A stretch of 64,000 nucleotides of DNA from Caulobacter rhizosphaerae (GTDB taxonomy: Bacteria; Pseudomonadota; Alphaproteobacteria; Caulobacterales; Caulobacteraceae): NCBI RefSeq assembly GCF_010977555.1, contig NZ_CP048815.1:3030501-3094500 (forward strand), in the 5' to 3' direction. This document shows positions 51,832 to 61,198 of this stretch, in pieces. Made by a program: the position numbers and the translations under genes. Positions within the stretch are counted from its first letter, which is position 1. Every line of letters begins with the position of its first letter. Under the pieces are notes generated by a model. That model saw only the letters and a program-made list of their open reading frames with translations. It had not been told where the DNA came from and made no database searches.

Positions 51832-52622
51832 AGGACGCCCGCATGAACGACCTGGTCGCCGAGGACCTGACCGTCGCCCTGGGCGGCCGCGCGGTGCTGG
51901 CCAGGGTCGGGGCGCGGTTCCGCGCCGGCCAGGTCACCGCCATCGTCGGCCCCAACGGCGCGGGCAAGTCGACCCTGCTGGCCTGCCTGGCCGGGCTGCG
52001 CCGCCCCGACGCCGGCCAGGTCCGCCTGGACGACGGCCCGATCCTGGCCCTGCCCCATCGCCAGCGCGCCCGCCGCATCGGCTTCCTGCCCCAAACGCCG
52101 GAGGTGGCTTGGGCCGTGGACGTCGAGACCCTGGTCGGCCTGGGCCGCACCCCGCACAGCGGGGCACGCGGCCTCAGCGACGCCGACCACGCCGCCGTCC
52201 AGGCCGCCCTGGTCCGCACCCGCATGACCAGCCTGGCGCGGCGCGACGTCACCACCCTGTCCGGCGGCGAGCGGGCCCGCGCCCTGCTGGCCCGGGTGCT
52301 GGCGGGCGAGCCGTCCTGGCTGCTGGCCGACGAACCGCTGGCGGGGCTGGACCCCGGCCACCAGTTGGACGCCGTCGACCTGATGCGCGCCTTCGCGGCC
52401 GAGCCCGGCCAGGGGGTGGTGATGACCCTGCACGACCTGGGCGTGGCCCTGCGCCTGGCCGATCGGGTGCTGGTGCTGCGCGACGGCGCCCTGATCGCCG
52501 ACGGCCCGCCGCTGGAGGCCCTGACGCCGGCCGTGCTGGAGCGGGCCTACGGCGTGCGGACCGCCATCGTCTCCGGCGCCTGGGGACCGCTGATCGAGCT
52601 GATCGGGCGCGTCGATGGCTGA
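51828..52622 (+). CDS. btuD: Corrinoid ABC transporter ATPase BtuD
   Basis: 264 aa. Walker A GPNGAGKST (41-49), ABC signature LSGGERARALLARVLAGEP and Walker B WLLADEPLAGLD, then switch His in VVMTLHDLGVAL. It powers BtuC. ATG 51828 and the later in-frame ATG 51843 are both possible. It overlaps cbiB by 8 bp. Confidence 0.95.
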   Translation: MKDARMNDLVAEDLTVALGGRAVLARVGARFRAGQVTAIVGPNGAGKSTLLACLAGLRRPDAGQVRLDDGPILALPHRQRARRIGFLPQTPEVAWAVDVETLVGLGRTPHSGARGLSDADHAAVQAALVRTRMTSLARRDVTTLSGGERARALLARVLAGEPSWLLADEPLAGLDPGHQLDAVDLMRAFAAEPGQGVVMTLHDLGVALRLADRVLVLRDGALIADGPPLEALTPAVLERAYGVRTAIVSGAWGPLIELIGRVDG

Positions 52623-53583
52623 GACGGCGCCCTGGCCGTGGGTCGTCGCCCTGGCGCTGGGCCTGGAGGCGCTGCTGGGCTATCCGGCCGCGCTGAACCG
52701 GCTGGCGGGACATCCGGTGGCCTGGCCGGCGGCGCTGATCGAGGGGCTGGAGCGACGCTGGAACCGGCCGACGACCTCCGACCGACGGCGCCGGCTGCTG
52801 GGCGTCGTCCTGGTCGTGCTGCTGGTCGCCGCCTCCGTCCTGCTGGGCGCCGCGGTGCAGAGCCTGCTGGGCGCCAGCCTGCCGGGATTGGCCTTGGTCG
52901 CCCTGATCGCGACGGTCGGCCTGGCCCAGCGCAGCCTGCACGACCATGTCGCGGCCGTCCTGGCGCCGCTGCGAGCCGACGACCTGCCGGCCGCCCGCGC
53001 GGCCGTGGCGATGATCGTCGGCCGCGACACCGGCGCGCTCGACGCCAAGGGCGTGGCCGCCGCCGCCCTGGAGAGCCTGGCCGAAAGCTTCAACGACGGC
53101 GTCGTCGCCCCGACCTTCTGGCTGCTGGTCGGCGGCCTGCCCGGCCTCTTCGCCTATAAGAGCGTCAACACCGCCGACAGCCTGATCGGCCACAGGGAAG
53201 AGCGCTGGCGGCTGTTCGGCTGGGCGGCGGCGCGGATCGACGACCTGATGAACCTGGTCCCGGCGCGGCTGGCCGGAGGGTTGATCGCCCTGGCCGGTGG
53301 CGGCGGATGGTGGACGATGGCGCGCGACGCCCGCCGCCACGCCTCGCCCAACGCCGGCTGGCCCGAGGCCGCCATGGCCGGGGCGCTGGGCGTCCAGTTG
53401 GGCGGCGACGCGGTCTATGACGGCGTCAGGACGGTCCGGCCGACCTTCGGCGACGGACCGCGTCCGACCGCCGCCGACCTTGAACGTGGCCTGCGCCTCT
53501 ATCGCCGGGCCTGCCTGCTGCTCTGGCTGATCCCGCTGACGATTCCCTTGGCGATCGGCCTGATCGCTGTGCTCGCCCGATGA
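52615..53583 (+). CDS. cbiB: Adenosylcobinamide-phosphate synthase CbiB (CobD)
   Basis: 322 aa, an integral membrane protein. LEALLGYPAALNRLAGHPVAWPAALIEGLE at the start, QRSLHDHVAAVLAPL, the ALESLAESFNDGVVAPTFW and NTADSLIGHREERWRLFGWAAARIDDLMN motifs are typical. It joins aminopropanol phosphate from the threonine-phosphate decarboxylase to adenosylcobyric acid at the inner membrane. Confidence 0.94.
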   Translation: MAETAPWPWVVALALGLEALLGYPAALNRLAGHPVAWPAALIEGLERRWNRPTTSDRRRRLLGVVLVVLLVAASVLLGAAVQSLLGASLPGLALVALIATVGLAQRSLHDHVAAVLAPLRADDLPAARAAVAMIVGRDTGALDAKGVAAAALESLAESFNDGVVAPTFWLLVGGLPGLFAYKSVNTADSLIGHREERWRLFGWAAARIDDLMNLVPARLAGGLIALAGGGGWWTMARDARRHASPNAGWPEAAMAGALGVQLGGDAVYDGVRTVRPTFGDGPRPTAADLERGLRLYRRACLLLWLIPLTIPLAIGLIAVLAR

Positions 53584-53611
53584 CCCCGCCTCGTCTATCC
53601 AGGACCTCGCC

Positions 53612-54670
53612 ATGATGACCCTGCCCGCCCTCGCCGCCGCCATCACGCCCGTCGACGCCGCCCTCGAGCCGGTCCTGCGGGCCCTGCTGGACGGCAAGGC
53701 CAAGCCGCCGGGGTCGCTGGGTCGGATCGAGGACCTGGCGGTGCGGATCGGCCTGGTCCAGAACCGGCCCGATCCGCGCATCGCCCGCACCGACCTTTAT
53801 GTGTTCGCCGGCGACCACGGCCTGACCGACGAGGGCGTCTCGGCCTATCCGTCCAGCGTCACCGCCGCCATGGTCGGGCTGTTCCTGTCGGGCCGCTCCA
53901 GCGTCAGCGCCTTCGCCAGGGCCTCGGGCGTCCAGGTCCGCGTGGTCGACGCCGGGGTCGACGCCGACCTGCCCGACCATCCCGACCTGATCGCCGCCAA
54001 GATCCGGCGCGGAACCCGCAACGCCGCCCGCGAGCCGGCCCTGACCCCGGACGAGGTGCTGGCGGCGATCGCCCGGGGCGCCGACATCGCCCGCGCGGCG
54101 GCGGCCGACGGGGCCGACGTCATCGCCTTGGGCGAGATGGGCATCGGCAACAGCTCGTCCGCCGCCCTGGTCATGCACCGCCTGGCCCCCGCCCCGCTAG
54201 AGGCCTGCGTCGGCCTAGGCACGGGCCATGACGCCGAGGGCCTGGCCCGCAAGCAGGCCGGCGTGGCCCGCGCCGCCCAGCGCTCGGACGCCGCCGCGCC
54301 GCTCGACGTGCTGGCCCAGTTCGGCGGCTGCGAGATCGCCATGATGGCCGGCGCGGTGCTGGGCGCGGCCTCGGTGCGGCGGGTGGTGTTGGTCGACGGT
54401 TTCATCAGCACGGCCGCGGCCCTGGCCGCCGTCCGCCTGGTCCCCGCCGCCCTCGACTATTGCGTCTTCGCCCACGGTTCGGCCGAGCGCGGCCATCCGG
54501 CCATGCTGCAGGCCCTGGGCGTGCGGCCGCTGCTGGACCTGGACCTGCGGCTGGGCGAAGGCACGGGCGCGGCCCTGGCCGCCCCGCTGCTGGTCGCCGC
54601 CGCCCACCTGCTGACCGACGTCGCCGCGCTCGCCGACGTCCTGGCGGGCGTCCAGGCGAGTCCCGATTGA
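53612..54670 (+). CDS. cobT: Nicotinate-nucleotide:dimethylbenzimidazole phosphoribosyltransferase CobT
   Basis: 352 aa. KAKPPGSLGRIEDLAVRI, VFAGDHGLTDEGVSAYPSSVT, ALGEMGIGNSSSAA and the C-terminal DLDLRLGEGTGAALAAPLL with the catalytic Glu are all present. It makes alpha-ribazole 5'-phosphate from a benzimidazole and NaMN. A second in-frame ATG follows at 53615. Confidence 0.96.
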   Translation: MMTLPALAAAITPVDAALEPVLRALLDGKAKPPGSLGRIEDLAVRIGLVQNRPDPRIARTDLYVFAGDHGLTDEGVSAYPSSVTAAMVGLFLSGRSSVSAFARASGVQVRVVDAGVDADLPDHPDLIAAKIRRGTRNAAREPALTPDEVLAAIARGADIARAAAADGADVIALGEMGIGNSSSAALVMHRLAPAPLEACVGLGTGHDAEGLARKQAGVARAAQRSDAAAPLDVLAQFGGCEIAMMAGAVLGAASVRRVVLVDGFISTAAALAAVRLVPAALDYCVFAHGSAERGHPAMLQALGVRPLLDLDLRLGEGTGAALAAPLLVAAAHLLTDVAALADVLAGVQASPD

Positions 54671-55428
54671 TGCCGCGCCAGCTGAAGCTGTTCTTCTGCG
54701 CCCTGCAGTTCCTGACCCGCCTGCCGGCCCCCTCATTCGCCGACTTCCAGCCGGACTGGATCACCCGCGCCGCGCGCTATTTCCCGCTGGTCGGGATACT
54801 GGTGGGCGCGATCGGGGCCGGCGTGCTGCTGGCGGCCGGACAGCTGTGGAGCGGGCCGCTGCCGGCCCTGCTGGCCGTGGCGGCGGGGGTGCTGGTCACC
54901 GGCGGCTTCCACGAGGACGGCCTGGCCGACACCGCCGACGGCCTGGGCGGCGGCCAGACCCCGGCCCGGCGGCTGGAGATCATGAAGGACAGCCGGATCG
55001 GGACCTATGGCGTCCTGGCGCTGGGGTTGGTCCTGGCGCTCAAGGTCGCCGCCCTGGCGACCCTGCCCCTGGCGACCGCCGGCCTGGCCCTGGTCGCCGC
55101 CCATGGCGCCGGCCGCGTCGCCGCCGTCGCGGTCATGGTGTTGGGCCGCCATGTCAGCGACCGCAACGACGCCAAGTACAAGCCCACGCCAGACGGGGTG
55201 CGGCCGTTCGAGCTGCTGTTCGCCGCCGCGCTGGGCCTATGGCCGCTGGCGCTGCTGGGCTGGGCCGGCCTGGCGGGCGCGGCGGTCGGGGCGGTGCTGG
55301 CGGCGGTCGTGGCCCTGACGGCCCGGCGGCTGATCGGCGGCCACACCGGCGACGTGCTGGGCGGGGTCGAGCAGGCCTGCGAGTTGGGCGTGCTGCTGGG
55401 GGTCTCGGCGACGCTGGCGGCGCGATGA
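54670..55428 (+). CDS. cobS: Adenosylcobinamide-GDP ribazoletransferase CobS
   Basis: 252 aa, a polytopic membrane enzyme. FFCALQFLTRLPAP, YFPLVGILVGAIGA and the metal-binding GGFHEDGLADTADGLGGG motif define CobS; MKDSRIGTYGVLAL is also conserved. It joins adenosylcobinamide-GDP to alpha-ribazole (or its 5'-phosphate). The ATG overlaps the cobT stop by 1 bp (TGATG). Confidence 0.95.
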   Translation: MPRQLKLFFCALQFLTRLPAPSFADFQPDWITRAARYFPLVGILVGAIGAGVLLAAGQLWSGPLPALLAVAAGVLVTGGFHEDGLADTADGLGGGQTPARRLEIMKDSRIGTYGVLALGLVLALKVAALATLPLATAGLALVAAHGAGRVAAVAVMVLGRHVSDRNDAKYKPTPDGVRPFELLFAAALGLWPLALLGWAGLAGAAVGAVLAAVVALTARRLIGGHTGDVLGGVEQACELGVLLGVSATLAAR

Positions 55429-55937
55429 CCCTGCTCGTCTGTCCGCTCAGCCAGGTCGAGACGGCGCGCGCCCTGCACCGACCCTCGCACCTGGTCAGCC
55501 TGCTGTCGCCGGTCTCGACCGCCGAGGTCTGGCCGGTCGCCGACGGCGCAAGCCTGCGCCTGGCCTTCCACGACATCGCCGAACCCCGCGAAGGCTTCAC
55601 GCCGCCGGACGCAGCCCAGGTCGCCCGACTGATGGACTTCGCGGCCGGCTGGGACGCGGCCCGGCCGATGCTGGTCCACTGCTGGGCCGGGGTCAGCCGC
55701 TCGACGGCGGCGGCCTTCGTCGTCGCCTGCCAGCGCGCGCCGCAGCGGTCCGAGCGCGAGATCGCCCAGGCCCTGCGCGCCGCCGCGCCCTACGCCACGC
55801 CGAACCCGTTGCTGGTCAGCCTGGCCGACGCAGCGCTGGGCCGGGGCGGCCGGATGTCGGCGGCGATCGCCGAGATCGGCCGCGGCGCCGACACCTTCGA
55901 GGGCGCCTTGTTCGAACTGCCCCTGGCTAGCGTCTAG
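55425..55937 (+). CDS. PTP-fold phosphatase at the end of the cobalamin operon
   Basis: 170 aa. The protein-tyrosine/dual-specificity phosphatase signature HCWAGVSRS has the nucleophile Cys86 and Arg92; Asp50 in FHDIAEP is a good general acid. It begins with an ATGA overlap on cobS, so it is translationally coupled to it. Relatives near B12 genes in Alphaproteobacteria are annotated only as tyrosine phosphatases. No CobC-type alpha-ribazole-phosphate phosphatase is visible in the operon, so this protein is a candidate replacement (inference). Confidence 0.88.
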   Translation: MTLLVCPLSQVETARALHRPSHLVSLLSPVSTAEVWPVADGASLRLAFHDIAEPREGFTPPDAAQVARLMDFAAGWDAARPMLVHCWAGVSRSTAAAFVVACQRAPQRSEREIAQALRAAAPYATPNPLLVSLADAALGRGGRMSAAIAEIGRGADTFEGALFELPLASV

Positions 55938-56842
55938 GACGCCGGCTTCTCGACCCGCACGCGATAGGTGATGGCGTCGGTCGAGACCGCTTCGACCTGG
56001 ATGGCCAGGTCGCGGATCTGGATCGCCTTGAGGTCGGCGGGGAAGCGTTCCCGCTGTCCCATGGCGGGATGGATCAGGTCGTCCACCCCATAGCCCCGCA
56101 CCTCGAACGTCATCTCCCCCGCGTCCAGGCCCTCGAAGGTGACGTCATAGGCGTCCCCGGCGCTGGCCGCGGGATAGTCCGCCGCCTTCGGAACCTCGAT
56201 CCCCTTGGCGTAGTCGCGCGGCGGAACCAGGGGCTGGCCAACCTTGGCCGTCTGGGGGCGGCCGAAGGTTTCGGTTCCGGGCGCGGTGGAGCGGACGATC
56301 GGCGTGGCCGGGTCGGCGGCCAGGCGGTCGTATACGGCGCGGGGCGCCTCGTCGGCGGCGGCGATCAGGGCGTCGGCGAAGGTCCGGACATCGAACGCGA
56401 CCGCGAAGGCGCCCTCCGCTTCCCGACCGGCGGCGTCGGCGCAGACGAAGTTCAGCTCGGCCTCGCCCAGGGTGCTGGGCTCCACCACCGCCAGGACGGG
56501 CTTGGCGAGGCTGTCGACATCGATCTGGCGGTCGTCGCGATCATAGCGGACGCTCATCGCCCACCCGCCACGGGCCTTGGCGCAGTCGGCCGCCATGTAG
56601 CTCTTGGTCATGCGCACGCCGTCCTCGGCGCCGTCGGCGATGACTTGGGTGTTCCAGTAGGACAGCAGGCCGCGTTCGCGCGCAATCGACGCCACGTCGA
56701 CCAGCATCACCCGGTCCTGGCCCTGGGCGACGTACCACCATTCCGTCGCGCCGGCGGTTTCCACACCGAGCGTCGCGGCGGCGGCCAGCGCGAAGGCCGC
56801 CAGCGCCGACGCCCGATTCCAGAAGGTAGGGGCGTCGGCCAT
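55934..56842 (-). CDS. Hypothetical exported protein (302 aa)
   Basis: A signal peptide (WNRASALAAFALAAAATLGVETAGA) precedes a WWYVAQGQDRVMLVDVASIARERG domain of about 110 residues with a conserved-looking cysteine (MAADCAKARGGW). This short unit resembles the small periplasmic surface-adhesin-E-like domains seen in many Proteobacteria (weak). The C-terminal 110 residues are beta-rich with no family recognised. ATG 56842 is used; a start at 56854 adds four residues. It converges with the phosphatase gene (4-bp overlap). Confidence 0.75.
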   Translation of the reverse strand: MADAPTFWNRASALAAFALAAAATLGVETAGATEWWYVAQGQDRVMLVDVASIARERGLLSYWNTQVIADGAEDGVRMTKSYMAADCAKARGGWAMSVRYDRDDRQIDVDSLAKPVLAVVEPSTLGEAELNFVCADAAGREAEGAFAVAFDVRTFADALIAAADEAPRAVYDRLAADPATPIVRSTAPGTETFGRPQTAKVGQPLVPPRDYAKGIEVPKAADYPAASAGDAYDVTFEGLDAGEMTFEVRGYGVDDLIHPAMGQRERFPADLKAIQIRDLAIQVEAVSTDAITYRVRVEKPAS

Positions 56843-56892
56843 GGCGGTCTCCAAGGTCTGGCTGCGCGGGAAAGCGCCTGGATATCGGGAAG

Positions 56893-59232
56893 TTACAGCC
56901 CCGACTTCGCGTAACGCGCCGCCACGGGGTCATAGCGGTCCCACACCTGGCCGTCGCTGACGGAGCGCAGCAGCTTGACGTATTCGGCGTGCGACCAGGC
57001 CAGGGGTGTAGCTGAGTCGGTGCCTTCGCCGCGCGCATAGCCGTGCGGATTGGGCCCGATGCCGTCCCAGACCTGTTCGGGGATCAGCAGGCCCTCGTTG
57101 GCGAACAGCTCCATGGCCCTGACGTAGCGGTCGCGGATCTTCCGGATCGCCGCGGCGCTCGGCTTGCCGTTCAGGCTAGCCAGGGCCAGTTCGTAATGGC
57201 CGCGCTCGCCCGTGAAGATCGGCCACACCCGGCCGCGCTGGCCCGGCGACATCTTTCCGCCGACCCCGTAGTTGGCGCCGGTCTGGGCGTCCTCGCCGTA
57301 GCCGTCGACGTCGTAGCGCCGCCAGCCGGGGAACTCGCCTTTGACGCCCGGAAACTTGAAGTCGTAGCGGACGCGGTAGAGGTCGGCCCGGCTGGTGTCG
57401 TCCAGCTCCGGCAGGCTGCCGACGATGGCCGCGTCGTCGGCCCGGCGCACGCCGTAGCGGACCAGTTCCAGGAAGCCGCCATCGACCACCTGGTCCTTGG
57501 GCGGGGCGATCTGGCCGTTGGCCGCGCCGATCGGGGCGTGGTCGTTGGGGTCTTCGCTCGGGTTCAGCCGCACATAGTAGGTCCCGTCGCCGAACGGTCC
57601 CTTGGTGGTGACCATCCGCGCCTCGACCTTGGCCGAATAGGCGTCGGCCATGGCGCGATAGCGGGCCGCGCCGGCCGCGTCGCCGGCCAGTTCGGCGATG
57701 TCGCCCGCCACGATCAGGCCGGCGATGGTGGCCGCCGTGGTCGAAGGCGAATGGCCGCCCTGCTCTTCCCAGCGCTCCTGCTGGGTGAACGGCGGCGTGA
57801 TGGTCTCGTGGTTCCAGCCGATCCCGACCTTGCCGCCGTCGACCAGGAAGTCGGCCGCCGGCTTGATCATCTTGCCGTAATAGGCCTTCAGGTCGGCCTC
57901 GGGCAGCCAGCCCAGCTTCCACAGCTTCCAGCCCAGCATGATCGGCATGGCGGTCTGGTCCAGTTGGACCCCGACCCATTCGGTCGTGCCGTCCACCCAG
58001 GTCTTCTGCAGGAACCAGCCGCCGACGCCGGTATTGCCCTTGGTGTCCACCTTGACCTGCACTTGCGGCAGGTAATGGAAGGCGGCCAGCGGCGTTTCCC
58101 GGTCGCCCAGGGCCGCCAGGGCCATGGCGCACTGGTAGAAGTCGCGCGGCCAGACGGCCTTGTAGCCGGTCGAGGGCTTGGAGGCGTCGACCGTGTCGCC
58201 CCAGGGGTTGGACAGCGAGGCGATCAGAGCGCCGGCATAGGTGCGGTCCTCCTGCACCTTCAGCATCAGGGCGCTGGCCTGGACCAGCTTGCCGCCGTCC
58301 TCCGACGCCTTGCGCAGGCGCGGCAGCTCGGTCAGCGAGGCCAGATAGTCCTCCCAGCCGACGCGGTCGCCCTCGCCGTTGTAGCGGGCCAGGACCTCGT
58401 CATAGCCGGTGCTCAGGGTCGCGGACGCGGCCTGGTCGGCGGCCACGGCGTCGCCGCCGAAGCCGACGGCGAAGTCGTAGGTCGCCTCGCCCGTGGTCTG
58501 CCGCGGCAGCTCGGCGGTCAGGACGATCGCGCCCTTGGCCGAGGCGCCGCCGGTCAGGGTCGCCGCCTTAACGGCCGACAGGGCGTCGCTCCCCAGCGGC
58601 GTGGCGACGGCCTTCACGAACGACCGGGCGCCCTTCAGGCTCATGAACGCCTTGCCCTCATAGGCCCTCAGCGCCGAGGCGCTGGCCGCGCCGGCATCCC
58701 CGCCGCCGGTGTTGGCCATGTGCGGCTCCAGCACCAGGAACGGGGTCACCGGACCCTTCAGGGCGCGGACCGTCACCCGCACGAACAGGGCGTTCTGGTC
58801 CGGATCGGTGAAGATCCGCTTCTCGATCTCGAACCGGCCCTGCTTGTCAGTGGTGGTCACCTTGTAGGCCGGCGACAGCGGCCGGCCGGCCGCGTCGAGG
58901 TGCAGGTATTCGGTCCTGGCGGTGGTGTCGGCGCCCTCGACGGCCAGGCCGCTGGCGGTCTTCACCGCCACCCGAAGCTGCTTGATCTGGGCCTCGTGGA
59001 TCAGGCCGTACATGGTCTCGGTCAGGGTTCCGTCGGCGATCGAGAACCACACCTTCGACACCGCCCCGGTCGGGCCGCCGTCCTTGTAGGCGCCGTCGAC
59101 ATAGGCCTCGTACGAAGCGCCGACCCCGGTCTTGGCGGCATAGGACCAGGTGGTCGGGGTCTCGGCGCGGGCGACCGCGCCCAGGGCCGTCACGGCCGCC
59201 GAGGCCAGGGCGAGCATCTTCAGGCAACGCAT
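56893..59232 (-). CDS. Secreted glucoamylase-type glycoside hydrolase (GH15)
   Basis: 779 aa. A signal peptide (LALASAAVTALGAVARA) precedes a beta-sandwich N-terminal domain (about 30-280) and the (alpha/alpha)6 GH15 catalytic domain. YKAVWPRDFYQCAMALAALGD and WNHETITPPFTQQERWEEQGGHSPST mark the catalytic cleft, with a Glu-containing acid/base site. GPNPHGYARGEGTDSATPLAWSHAEYVKLL is the C-terminal block. It releases glucose from maltodextrins in the periplasm. It is the last gene of an operon with the MFS porter. Confidence 0.92.
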   Translation of the reverse strand: MRCLKMLALASAAVTALGAVARAETPTTWSYAAKTGVGASYEAYVDGAYKDGGPTGAVSKVWFSIADGTLTETMYGLIHEAQIKQLRVAVKTASGLAVEGADTTARTEYLHLDAAGRPLSPAYKVTTTDKQGRFEIEKRIFTDPDQNALFVRVTVRALKGPVTPFLVLEPHMANTGGGDAGAASASALRAYEGKAFMSLKGARSFVKAVATPLGSDALSAVKAATLTGGASAKGAIVLTAELPRQTTGEATYDFAVGFGGDAVAADQAASATLSTGYDEVLARYNGEGDRVGWEDYLASLTELPRLRKASEDGGKLVQASALMLKVQEDRTYAGALIASLSNPWGDTVDASKPSTGYKAVWPRDFYQCAMALAALGDRETPLAAFHYLPQVQVKVDTKGNTGVGGWFLQKTWVDGTTEWVGVQLDQTAMPIMLGWKLWKLGWLPEADLKAYYGKMIKPAADFLVDGGKVGIGWNHETITPPFTQQERWEEQGGHSPSTTAATIAGLIVAGDIAELAGDAAGAARYRAMADAYSAKVEARMVTTKGPFGDGTYYVRLNPSEDPNDHAPIGAANGQIAPPKDQVVDGGFLELVRYGVRRADDAAIVGSLPELDDTSRADLYRVRYDFKFPGVKGEFPGWRRYDVDGYGEDAQTGANYGVGGKMSPGQRGRVWPIFTGERGHYELALASLNGKPSAAAIRKIRDRYVRAMELFANEGLLIPEQVWDGIGPNPHGYARGEGTDSATPLAWSHAEYVKLLRSVSDGQVWDRYDPVAARYAKSGL

Positions 59233-59273
59233 GGAACTACCTCATGAAAGGATGGCGTCGGTCAGGACGCGGA

Positions 59274-60836
59274 TCAGGCCTTGGACAGCGCTTCGGGCGA
59301 CCGGACCTCGGCGCGGGAGGCTCGGGGCTCGCCCACGTCGCGGACCCGGAACACGCAGGCGGCGGCGGCCAGCATCCCGGCCGCGCCCAGGGCCAGAGCC
59401 CAGATCGCCTCACCGCCGAAGAAGGTCCGAAGCAGCAGGCCCAGCAGGGTCGCGGCCAGCAGCTGCGGGATGACGATGAAGAAATTGAAGATGCCCATAT
59501 AGACGCCCATCTTGCCGGCCGGCAGCGCCCCCGACAGGATCGAGTACGGGGCCGACAGGATCGACGACCAGGCGAAGCCGACGCCGATCATCGGGATCCA
59601 CAGCAGGCCCGGCTCGCGGATCAGCGGGATCGCCGCCAGGCCCAGCGCGCCGAGGCAGAGGCACAGGGCGTGGCAGGCCTTGCGGCCGACGGCGCGGGCC
59701 AGCGGCGGGATCACCAGGGCGGCCAGGGCGGCCACGCCGTTGTAGATGGCGAACAGCACCCCCACCCAGTCGGCGCCGTCGTTATAGGCCCGCGAGCTGG
59801 TGTCCACGGCATGGTAGTGGAAGGCCGCCACGGCCGGGGTCGTGTAGATCCACATGGCGAACAGGCCGAACCACGAGAAGAACTGCACCACCGCCAGCTG
59901 CGTCATGGTGGCCGGCATGCGAAACAGGTCCTCGACCACCTCCGAAAAGCCGTTGGCGGTCCGGTCGGCGCGCCGCAGGAGGCCGGCGACCAGCTGCGCG
60001 ACGCCGAACAGGCCGACCATGGCCGCCAGGACGTAGAGTTCCTTCTCCAGGCGCGTGGCGAGGATCGCCGCGGCCAGCAGCAGGCCGGCGAGGGTCCAGG
60101 CCAGGCCGCCGGCCAGGTAGGCGCGGACGGGGCGGGTCGGCGCGTCGGCGGCGACGACCGGCGCCTCGCCCTTGCGCGCCCGCTCGGTCGCCTCGAAGGC
60201 CGCCAGCTGCTCGGGGCTGTATTCGCGGGTGGTGAACACCGTCCACAGCACCGACAGCAGAAGGCCCGCCGCGCCGGCGTAGAAGGCGATGTGCACCGAG
60301 GGCGGGACGCCGCCGCCGTCCGCCACGTTGCTGACCGAGAACCCGTTGGTCAGGATCCACGGCAGGGCCGAGGCCAGCACCGCGCCCGTGCCGATGAAGA
60401 AGCTCTGCATGGCGTAGCCGGAGGCGCGCTGCTCGTCGGGCAGGTTGTCGCCGACGAAGGCCCGAAAGGGCTCCATGGTAATGTTGATCGAGGCGTCCAT
60501 CACCCACAGGGCGGCCGCGGCGATCCACAGGACGGGCGCGTTGGGCATGACCAGCAGGGCGGCGCTGGTCAGGATCGCGCCCCAGAAGAAATATGGGCGA
60601 CGCCGGCCCAGGCGCCCCCAGGTCTTGTCGCTGAGATAGCCGATGACCGGCTGCACCAGCAGGCCGGTGGCCGGAGCGGCGATCCACAGGATGGCCAGGT
60701 GGTCCACCTGGACGCCCAGGCCCTGGAAGATCCGCGAGGTGTTGGCGTTCTGCAGGCCGAAACCGATCTGGATCCCGAAGAACCCGAAGCACATGTTCCA
60801 GATCTGGAAGCCGTTCAGCCGGGCCTTGGTCGCCAT
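59274..60836 (-). CDS. malY: MFS sugar porter (MalY-like, SLC45 type)
   Basis: 520 aa from ATG 60836 with GGGGAG before it. Twelve membrane helices; the FQIWNMCFGFFGIQIGFGLQNANTSRIFQGLG start and QPVIGYLSDKTWGRLGRRRPYFFWGA loop with the RxGRR motif fit the SLC45/sucrose-maltose symporter group. The gene order glucoamylase-MFS-LacI resembles the C. crescentus maltose locus, where MalY is the inner membrane porter. The gene lies 41 bp upstream of the glucoamylase gene in the same operon. Confidence 0.88.
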   Translation of the reverse strand: MATKARLNGFQIWNMCFGFFGIQIGFGLQNANTSRIFQGLGVQVDHLAILWIAAPATGLLVQPVIGYLSDKTWGRLGRRRPYFFWGAILTSAALLVMPNAPVLWIAAAALWVMDASINITMEPFRAFVGDNLPDEQRASGYAMQSFFIGTGAVLASALPWILTNGFSVSNVADGGGVPPSVHIAFYAGAAGLLLSVLWTVFTTREYSPEQLAAFEATERARKGEAPVVAADAPTRPVRAYLAGGLAWTLAGLLLAAAILATRLEKELYVLAAMVGLFGVAQLVAGLLRRADRTANGFSEVVEDLFRMPATMTQLAVVQFFSWFGLFAMWIYTTPAVAAFHYHAVDTSSRAYNDGADWVGVLFAIYNGVAALAALVIPPLARAVGRKACHALCLCLGALGLAAIPLIREPGLLWIPMIGVGFAWSSILSAPYSILSGALPAGKMGVYMGIFNFFIVIPQLLAATLLGLLLRTFFGGEAIWALALGAAGMLAAAACVFRVRDVGEPRASRAEVRSPEALSKA

Positions 60837-61198
60837 CGCTCCCCTTTCCAGGCTCCGTTGGATCGGAACCTTGCGCAAATTTTTTCAGCGCTTTGCGGTA
60901 ACTATTTGCGCATGCGTCGATCCCGCTGGCAATGGAATTTTCCGAACGTTGACGGGATAATGTCGGCATCCGTTGAGGAAATGTCACGTCGACCCAGCAA
61001 GGACGGGTGCAATCGATCGCCGCCGATCCGGCGAAAAGTTGCAGAAATTTTCAGAGCTGAGTGAGCGACGGCCACGGGGCCTCGCCGACGGCGCTTGAAA
61101 ACCACGGGCGCGGCGCCTTAACAAAGGTCCTGAAAAGATTTGCGGCAAAATTTGCAGCAACGGCGACATACAAGATTTTTTGACGACGGGGCGGGACA
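60837..61198. promoter_or_regulatory. Divergent control region of the porter and lacI-type genes with multiple TTGC/GCAA palindromes
   Basis: 362 bp without a gene. TTGCGCAA lies at 60871-60878, TTTGCGGTAA at 60892-60901, TTTGCGCA near 60905, TTTGC-G-GCAAA at 61139-61149 and TTTGC-A-GCAA at 61151-61160. Such short odd-or-even palindromes with a CG or N centre resemble LacI-family operators. Two clusters, one near each gene's start, suggest cooperative repression or looping (inference). Confidence 0.6.

Noticed and set aside
57043..59247. Long antisense open frame (about 734 codons) opposite the glucoamylase gene
   Set aside because: High GC makes opposite-strand frames open; the translation has no domain or signal and mirrors the real gene.
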